A DNA stretch of 16,861 nucleotides from Thermoleophilia bacterium (lineage in GTDB: Bacteria > Actinomycetota > Thermoleophilia > Gaiellales > SKUG01), in contig JAGQUL010000092.1 in NCBI GenBank assembly GCA_020438525.1, positions 1-16,861 on the forward strand, written 5' to 3'. Positions 9,721 to 14,387 of this stretch are shown in pieces. How positions within the stretch are numbered: the stretch's first letter is position 1; each line of letters begins with the position of its first letter. Under the pieces are notes generated by a model. That model worked only from the letters and a program-made list of their open reading frames with translations, ran no database searches and was not told where the DNA came from. The translations under genes were made by a program, and so were the position numbers.

Positions 9721-9905
9721 TCAGAAGTCGTGGAACTCGCCGTCCACGCGGATCCAGCCGTGTGCGCCGTCCTGCTTGGCAGCTCGCGCACGGCAGTGAA
9801 CTCGACGGGGTCGTCCATCGTGCTGCGTGCGCGGGCAACCAGCCGCTCGAGCGACTGGTTGGGGCCGTCGGCACGCCGGATCAGCGCCGCCGTGCCGTCG
9901 AGCAC
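9721..9905 (-). pseudogene. Small gene with a single-base deletion (or assembly error)
   Basis: From GTG 9905, with GGGAGG about ten bases upstream, one frame reads LDGTAALIRRADGPNQSLER and continues to DDPVEFTAVREL. At about 9780 the sense continues in the neighbouring frame as AKQDGAHGWIRVDGEFHDF followed by TGA (9721-9723). Restoring one G, so that GAGCTGCC becomes GAGCTGGCC, joins the two into a plausible protein of about 62 residues. Both halves have normal G/C-rich third positions and protein-like composition. I do not recognise the family. It may be a real recent pseudogene, a sequencing or assembly indel, or less likely a frameshifting site. Confidence 0.55.
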
Positions 9906-9940
9906 GCCTTCGACGCCTCCCGTTCGTCTCGTTGTCTGTC

Positions 9941-9959
9941 GGACCCGTCGCCCGGGTCC
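9941..9959. repeat. Perfect 7-bp inverted repeat upstream of the tRNA promoter
   Basis: GGACCCG (9941-9947) and CGGGTCC (9953-9959) with a five-base loop, 18 bp before the tRNA -10. It may be a terminator-like stem or chance. Confidence 0.3.
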
Positions 9960-9977
9960 AGGCCCGAGCGCTGCAAG

Positions 9978-9983
9978 TAGGAT
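9978..9983 (+). promoter_or_regulatory. -10 hexamer TAGGAT of the tRNA-Arg gene
   Basis: TAGGAT ends 13 bases before the 5' end of the mature tRNA, which fits a transcript starting a few bases upstream of it. The identical hexamer precedes the RNase D gene. Confidence 0.5.
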
Positions 9984-9996
9984 GCGACCGTGTCCC

Positions 9997-10068
9997 ACCC
10001 CTGTAGCTCAGTGGATAGAGCACCTCTCTCCTAAAGAGGTGGCGCAGGTTCGATTCCTGCCAGGGGTA
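9997..10068 (+). tRNA. tRNA-Arg (anticodon CCT)
   Basis: A full cloverleaf can be drawn: acceptor ACCCCTG (9997-10003) with CAGGGGT (10061-10067), discriminator A 10068; D stem GCTC/GAGC; anticodon stem CCTCT (10023-10027) with AGAGG (10035-10039); seven-base loop CTCCTAA giving anticodon CCT (10030-10032); four-base variable loop; T stem GCAGG/CCTGC around TTCGATT. CCA is not encoded. It reads the AGG codon. Arg tRNA genes are common integration sites, and the sequence downstream looks accessory. Confidence 0.97.
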
Positions 10069-10300
10069 CTGCACTGTCGGGCAGCGTCCACTTGTGGTGG
10101 TCCGTGGTGATGTTGTTCGCACTCGCAGCACGGTTGATCTTGATGGCGGCGACGATGACGTTGTCCGCGGTAATTCGGCCGGTGGCATCGGCCTGGATGC
10201 GCGCCGACGAGCTTCGAGCGTTGACCGCAAGATCTACGCTCACTGCGTCCCCGTCGTGAGCGATACGAGCGAGGAAGCGCCGGTACCGAATGTGCAGCAC
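10031..10300 (-). CDS. Orphan reading frame running antisense into the tRNA gene
   Basis: From GTG 10300 an 89-residue frame with about three-quarters G/C third positions reads like protein (YRRFLARIAHDGDAVSVDLA, then RIQADATGRITADNVIVAAI, then TTDHHKWTLPDS). Its last 12 residues and TAG stop are antisense to the 3' half of the tRNA-Arg gene. The frame is open upstream of GTG 10300 to a TGA near 10372 with no other ATG or GTG and no ribosome site. It therefore looks like the 3' remnant of a larger gene, perhaps carried in by an element that used the tRNA as target. I do not recognise the family. It fills most of the tRNA-to-10360 gap; nothing else there is supportable apart from the palindrome at 10321. 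Confidence 0.35.
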   Translation of the reverse strand: MLHIRYRRFLARIAHDGDAVSVDLAVNARSSSARIQADATGRITADNVIVAAIKINRAASANNITTDHHKWTLPDSAVPLAGIEPAPPL

Positions 10301-10320
10301 GGGAGGACAGGCGTTCGTTT

Positions 10321-10338
10321 CCGGTTTCCGGAAAACGG
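10321..10338. promoter_or_regulatory. 18-bp near-perfect palindrome, candidate operator
   Basis: CCGGTTTCC and GGAAAACGG form nine-base arms with one mismatch and a TTTCCGGAAA core. It lies 21 bp before the ATG of the winged-helix gene, a natural place for autoregulation by that DNA-binding protein. Confidence 0.4.
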
Positions 10339-10359
10339 AATTGCGGGTGTGCTGGGGCC

Positions 10360-10686
10360 ATGAAGCCGTACGACCTCATCGTTGTGCTCCGGCTCCTGCT
10401 CGCCGATCAGCAGGAGCGTGAGCGCCCCACCGCGTGGCTGGCCAGCGAGCTGGGTCTGAGCACGTCGAGGATTCATGAGTCCCTGGGGCGGCTTCGCGCG
10501 GCGCGTCTGGTCGATCCGCTGCACAAGCTCGTTCCGCGAATCGCGGAGAGCGACCCCCGCATGTACGAGCTGCTGGCGTTGGTCGACGGCGTTCGTCTCG
10601 GCGACGCGCGCATCCGCAAGGAGGCGATCCCGGCGCTCAAGGAGCGCCTGATGGTGCCGGTGGCGCGGCGATCGGAATCGTGCTGA
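10360..10686 (+). CDS. Winged-helix DNA-binding protein, AbiEi-like partner of a nucleotidyltransferase
   Basis: A 108-residue protein. Residues 5-52 form a helix-turn-helix region (LIVVLRLLLADQQ, then TAWLASELGLSTSRIHESLG, then LRAARLVDPL). Residues 60-95 are a helical stretch (SDPRMYELLALVDGVRLGDA). Winged-helix proteins of this kind often precede AbiEii-like nucleotidyltransferases, and the gene here overlaps such a frame. It is shorter than the winged-helix partners I know, and the jump after residue 52 suggests an internal deletion, but this is inference. The final residues (MVPVARRSESC) are unlike the preceding helix and overlap the conserved region of the transferase frame, consistent with a frameshift near 10650. 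A palindrome 21 bp upstream may be its operator. There is no clear ribosome site. Confidence 0.6.
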   Translation: MKPYDLIVVLRLLLADQQERERPTAWLASELGLSTSRIHESLGRLRAARLVDPLHKLVPRIAESDPRMYELLALVDGVRLGDARIRKEAIPALKERLMVPVARRSESC

Positions 10687-11030
10687 CGGACCCCGGTGCT
10701 GCTCCTGCGCGGCCGACGAACGACATCGACCTTGTCGTCGCCGTCGATACGCGCATCGGATACGAGCTCGTCGCTGACCGCTTGCGCGAGCTCGGGCTCG
10801 TGGAGGACAGCACGAGCAACATCATCTGCCGCTGGTGCCACGCCGCATCCGGCACGATCTCACCCGATGGTCGGGTGACCGGAAACCGCACCGCCTGGGC
10901 GGAGCGCTGGACGGGCCTGAGGGCGACCGACTACGTGTGGAAGGGGTCGTCGGCGGCCGGATTCGGCGCAGGACTGGTCGGTGGACTCGTCGGCACCGCA
11001 CTCATCCGCGCGATCGGCAACGACGACTGA
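10656..11030 (+). pseudogene. AbiEii-like nucleotidyltransferase, N-terminally truncated, with a glycine-zipper tail
   Basis: The nucleotidyltransferase signature is plain: GG (10659-10664), then IVLTDPGAAPARPTNDIDLV with the DxD pair at 10722-10730. The only start codon in this frame is GTG 10680, downstream of the conserved GG; the frame is open upstream to at least 10563 without a start. An intact protein would therefore need a -1 shift from the overlapping winged-helix gene, or the gene has lost its 5' end. After residue 45 of the GTG product the usual transferase C-terminal half is absent. Instead there is a short linker and a hydrophobic glycine-zipper segment (GAGLVGGLVGTALIRAI) ending at GNDD. 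AbiEii-type enzymes are toxins that modify nucleotides or tRNA ends; this copy is probably inactive. If read from GTG 10680 it gives 116 residues. Confidence 0.55.
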
Positions 11031-11051
11031 GCTCGGCGGCCACGCCCCGTT

Positions 11052-12527
11052 TCAGAAGTCCGAGTCGTCGAGGATCGAGTCGAGCGCATCCTGGTCGGGG
11101 ACGGTCGCCATCGTGGATGCGCTTGCTGCGCGCGTCTGGCCGTTGGTGGTGATCTCCACGCACCCGACCTGCCATCCCACGTCGCGCGCGCGAACGGTGT
11201 AGCGACGAAGGCCGCGACTGCCGGGGATCCGCTCGAGCGTCGTCGGCCCGAAGTCGATGCTGAACTCGTCCTCGGAGTCGTCGGAGGCCTTCGTCCGCAC
11301 CCAGCGCACTGACGTGCGTCGCGTGCCCGCGCCCATCCAGCGCGCGGGCGTGCACCGCAGCGTCGAGCCGGGCAGCGCGAACCGGCGCATGAACGTTCCG
11401 GTCAGTCGCGGTGCGCGTGCCGCCTCCACGTTGCGGCGTGGCGTCTGGGTGAGGAACCCGCGCACGCCTGCCACGCGGGTGTACACGCCGAACGAGCTGC
11501 TCGTCGCGCACCCGACCCCGAAGCTCACGATCCCGACGAGCCGCATCGCCGCTCCCGCGCCGGCGAGCAGTGGACCGCCGCTGTCGCCGTAGCAGGCATC
11601 GACGCCGTTGGTCGTGGCGTTGTCGTCGTTCTGGTCGGTCGTGTCGAGCGTTCCGGCGCACAGCATCGAGCTCACGTCGAAGTCGCGGCCATACCCGGTG
11701 TCCGGGCCGCCCGACGAGCCCTCCTCGCAGCGCGTGTCGGACTGGATCGGCACGAGCGCCTCCTGCAGGCCGTTCGCCGCGGAGCGCCCGCTGCGCCCGG
11801 CAGTCGCTCGCCCGAGGTTCGACGGTCGCGGACGACGGACCGGCTTGCTCGGTCGCAGCGTGAGGCCCTGCAGCATGCTTCCGGCGAAGAACCCGTCGTC
11901 CGAGGGATCGTCGCGCCAGCCCCAGCCGGCCAGCCACGGGCCGGCATCCGCCGTGGGCGTGATGCCCGCGCCCGCACCCCAGATCGCGTCCTCGCCGTCG
12001 CCGACCGGCGCGATCGGCGTGACCTTCGAAGAATCGACGTCGCGCGTGAGCTGCAGGAGCGCCACGTCCCAGGCGCCGCTGATCGGGTCGTAGGACGGGT
12101 GGACGAGGATCGTCTGGACCGGCACGCGGTCGCCGTCGCGAACCGCCAGCACGCGGCGGCCGCCCACGACGTGGAGCTCGCGTGGGGCGATCGCCTGCTG
12201 GTTGTTGTACCAGGTCGCCCGCCCATGGTCCTCGATCCGGACGAGGTCGAACGGGTCCGACACGCAGTGCGCCGCGGTCACCACGGTGCGCGGGCCGATG
12301 AACGTCCCGGCGCAGAACTGGCCCTGGCGCGTGTCGCGCTCGGCGCGCTCGGTGAGGATCGCGATCGACCGCCAGCGCTGCTGGAACGTGTCGGGGGAGA
12401 CGAGGCTGCCGTTCACCACGCGACCGGTCGAGGTGGTCGCGGCGGCCGGCGCGACGGCGGTCGTCGTCGCCACCACTGCGAGGGTGATCACCGTGAGTGC
12501 CACGGGCAGTCGGAACAGGCGCATCAT
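11052..12527 (-). CDS. Secreted trypsin-like serine protease with C-terminal Ig-like domain
   Basis: A 491-residue exported S1-family protease. Residues 1-30 are a signal peptide (hydrophobic core ALTVITLAVVATT, Ala-rich cleavage site). The zymogen activation site R36-VVNG precedes the catalytic domain. The triad is H87 in TAAHC, D154 in WDVALLQL and S316 in GDSGGP. D310, six residues before the serine, is the trypsin specificity aspartate, so it should cut after Arg/Lys. SFGVGCATSSSFGVYTRV fits the substrate-binding strand. Residues about 370-470 resemble the Ig-like module common in actinobacterial surface proteins (GSTLRCTPARW, then RYTVRARDVGWQVGC). Two long inserts (about 190-260 and 265-310) enlarge the protease domain. 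ATG 12527 has GGAGA six bases upstream. Substrate and trigger are unknown; it is 100 bp downstream of the transporter gene on the same strand. Confidence 0.92.
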   Translation of the reverse strand: MMRLFRLPVALTVITLAVVATTTAVAPAAATTSTGRVVNGSLVSPDTFQQRWRSIAILTERAERDTRQGQFCAGTFIGPRTVVTAAHCVSDPFDLVRIEDHGRATWYNNQQAIAPRELHVVGGRRVLAVRDGDRVPVQTILVHPSYDPISGAWDVALLQLTRDVDSSKVTPIAPVGDGEDAIWGAGAGITPTADAGPWLAGWGWRDDPSDDGFFAGSMLQGLTLRPSKPVRRPRPSNLGRATAGRSGRSAANGLQEALVPIQSDTRCEEGSSGGPDTGYGRDFDVSSMLCAGTLDTTDQNDDNATTNGVDACYGDSGGPLLAGAGAAMRLVGIVSFGVGCATSSSFGVYTRVAGVRGFLTQTPRRNVEAARAPRLTGTFMRRFALPGSTLRCTPARWMGAGTRRTSVRWVRTKASDDSEDEFSIDFGPTTLERIPGSRGLRRYTVRARDVGWQVGCVEITTNGQTRAASASTMATVPDQDALDSILDDSDF

Positions 12528-12626
12528 GGATCGTCTCCGATTCGGGTCTCGAGCGCCGAACGCGTCGCTCCGAGCACGGTCACCGGCGCGATCTACCCTT
12601 CGCGCGCGCGAGTCGAACCTGCCCGT

Positions 12627-13808
12627 TCAGGGGAGCAGCACGAGCACGATCGGGGTGATGAACAGGAACGCCACGAACCCGACCAGGCGCCGGCGCTCGT
12701 CGAGGATCCAGTCGGTGATGCGGGTCACCTGCACCTGCAGCCGTGGATAGAAGAACGTGAGCAGCACGAGCGTCACGGCGGTGATCGTGACGAGCTCCGC
12801 GAGCACCACGTGGATCGCCGCGGGATTCTCGACCAGGAATGCGGTGAGCAGGGTGTCGCCGAGCGTCGTGATGTTCGCGCCCATGATGTACGGCATCACC
12901 TGACGGCGCCGGAAGTAGCCCTTGGACACGGCGGGGACCAGGACGGTGAGCGCGACCGAGACGCTCATCGTGACGAGCGCCACGAGCGAGCCGACCGCGA
13001 ACATCCGCCACTTGCGGCTGCGCCAGTCGGTGTGGTCCTCGAGGTGTGCGGCGTCGTCGGCATCCGGCAGCGCGAGGTCGACGAGCCGCACGCTCAGCAG
13101 CAGCAGCACGAGCCCGGCGAGGAACAGCAGGCCGGGGGTGTCGGGAACGATCCGCACGACGAGGTCGACGACGGGGCTGATGACAAGGTCGACGAAGTCG
13201 AGCAGTACCCCGGGCGCGCGACCGTTGATCCCGTCGAACGCCCCGCTACGCAGCAGCGGGACGCCCATCGCGAGCGCAGGCACGTAGACGATCGCCGTGA
13301 GCAGCAGGCAGTAGATGCCGATCGACACCGACGCGCGCCGCTGCTCGCGCTCCGCGCCGCTGCGCGTGGCGTACAGGAACGAGACCACGAGCACGACGAA
13401 CGCCGCGCCGAGCCGCGATCCGGTCAGCATCGAGAGTGACTGGATCGGCGAGATCGCGCCGCCGCCGAGCATGGTGAGGGATGCGACCGCGATCGGCGAG
13501 CCGCTCATCACGAGCATCGCGCTGAGCCAGCCGAAGCCCATCGTGGACAGGACCGAGTCGGTGAGGATCGAGCCGCGCAGCAGGTCGCCGAGCGGTGCTG
13601 CGCCTTCCTTCATGATCGCGATCGCGCACAGGAACATCCAGAGCGCGAACAGGCCCACGAAGATGCGGCGCCAGCGACCCGATCGCACGTGGCGTTCGGC
13701 GGTCGGCTGGTCCTCGACGTCCGGTGGCCCGCTCGGGGTGTAGACGCGCAGGGAGATGCGCTCCGCGTGGGGGAGTGCGGCGGCACGATGGGGATGGTCC
13801 GTCGCCAT
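12627..13808 (-). CDS. Na/Pi-cotransporter-family-like membrane protein
   Basis: A 393-residue integral membrane protein with a 45-residue Arg-rich cytoplasmic N terminus and about nine hydrophobic segments. Two related halves can be seen: residues 88-140 (GFGWLSAMLVMSGSPIAVAS, then LTGSRLGAAF) and 270-345 (SVSVALTVLVPA, then YIMGANITTLGDTLLTAF). Each resembles the QSSS...GANIGTT repeat of the Na/Pi cotransporter family. The QSSS motifs are replaced (MSGSP, TMSVS), so substrate and even transport direction are uncertain; phosphate is only the family default. No PhoU-like tail is present. The start ATG 13808 has no ribosome site but a -10 TATTGT nine bases upstream, suggesting leaderless translation. 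It is divergent from the HxlR-family regulator across 93 bp, which may control it. Confidence 0.65.
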   Translation of the reverse strand: MATDHPHRAAALPHAERISLRVYTPSGPPDVEDQPTAERHVRSGRWRRIFVGLFALWMFLCAIAIMKEGAAPLGDLLRGSILTDSVLSTMGFGWLSAMLVMSGSPIAVASLTMLGGGAISPIQSLSMLTGSRLGAAFVVLVVSFLYATRSGAEREQRRASVSIGIYCLLLTAIVYVPALAMGVPLLRSGAFDGINGRAPGVLLDFVDLVISPVVDLVVRIVPDTPGLLFLAGLVLLLLSVRLVDLALPDADDAAHLEDHTDWRSRKWRMFAVGSLVALVTMSVSVALTVLVPAVSKGYFRRRQVMPYIMGANITTLGDTLLTAFLVENPAAIHVVLAELVTITAVTLVLLTFFYPRLQVQVTRITDWILDERRRLVGFVAFLFITPIVLVLLP

Positions 13809-13817
13809 GGTCGGTGG

Positions 13818-13823
13818 ACAATA
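13818..13823 (-). promoter_or_regulatory. -10 hexamer TATTGT of the transporter gene
   Basis: On the minus strand TATTGT is followed by nine bases and then the ATG at 13808, in the 93-bp divergent region shared with the regulator gene. Confidence 0.45.
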
Positions 13824-13888
13824 CCCGAAATCAGCGAATCCCGATCAGCAAGCTAGGGAACGAAGTGGGCGGTGTCCGACGCGGCTCG

Positions 13889-13894
13889 TATCGT
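13889..13894 (+). promoter_or_regulatory. -10 hexamer TATCGT of the HxlR-family gene
   Basis: TATCGT is followed by TGCGCGC and then ATG 13902. This spacing decides the start in favour of 13902 over the in-frame GTG at 13872, which would lie upstream of the transcription start. Confidence 0.5.
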
Positions 13895-13901
13895 TGCGCG
13901 C

Positions 13902-14387
13902 ATGGCGACGCTCCCCGCACCCGCTCGTACACCCCTTGCCGATGCCGTCGAACCTGCTGCGGCCGGCGATGCGCGGCGTGGTTTCGCCGAGCTTCCGCTC
14001 GCCAAGGCGCTTGCCGTCGTGGGCGACCGCTGGTCGCTTGCGGTCGTGGCGCAGCTCACCGAGGGGGCGCAGCGCTTCAACGACCTTGCCGACGCGCTCA
14101 AGCCGATTGCGCGAACGGTGCTCAGCGAGCGCCTGCGCCGGCTCGAGGATGCAGGGATCATCACCAAGCGCCAGTACTCCGACGCGCCGGTGCGCTGGAA
14201 CTACCGGCTGTCGGTGAGCGGTGCCGAGCTCGCGCGCGTCGCGGGCGTGCTCGCAGACTGGGGCTCGCGTCACCTGGGCGACGGGCTTCCCGCGCTCACG
14301 CACGAGGACTGCGGCAGCGGCGTGATGGTCGCCTGGCAGTGCCCCGAGTGCGGCCCGGTGCCGCCCAAGGCCGTCGTCACTCGCTGA
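13902..14387 (+). CDS. HxlR-family winged-helix regulator with zinc-ribbon-like tail
   Basis: A 161-residue transcription regulator. Residues 32-125 are a full HxlR domain: PLAKALAVVGDRWSLAVVAQ, FNDLADALKPIARTVLSERL, RRLEDAGIITKRQY and the ADWGSRHL ending. Residues 1-30 are a Pro/Ala-rich extension. After the domain comes H134-x2-C137 and then C147-PE-C150, a ribbon-like arrangement that could bind zinc or sense redox or metal; HxlR proteins often stop before such a tail. The start is placed at ATG 13902 because of the -10 seven bases upstream. It faces the Na/Pi-like transporter divergently and may regulate it or itself from the shared 93 bp. Its stop overlaps the converging surface protein gene by 11 bp (14377-14387), so the two messages are complementary at their ends. 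Confidence 0.88.
   Translation: MATLPAPARTPLADAVEPAAAGDARRGFAELPLAKALAVVGDRWSLAVVAQLTEGAQRFNDLADALKPIARTVLSERLRRLEDAGIITKRQYSDAPVRWNYRLSVSGAELARVAGVLADWGSRHLGDGLPALTHEDCGSGVMVAWQCPECGPVPPKAVVTR

Noticed and set aside
9721..10230. Longer minus frame running through the tRNA gene
   Set aside because: Its tRNA part is the familiar antisense-tRNA translation. Only the last residues before the 9721 stop look coding, and they belong with the frameshifted small gene.
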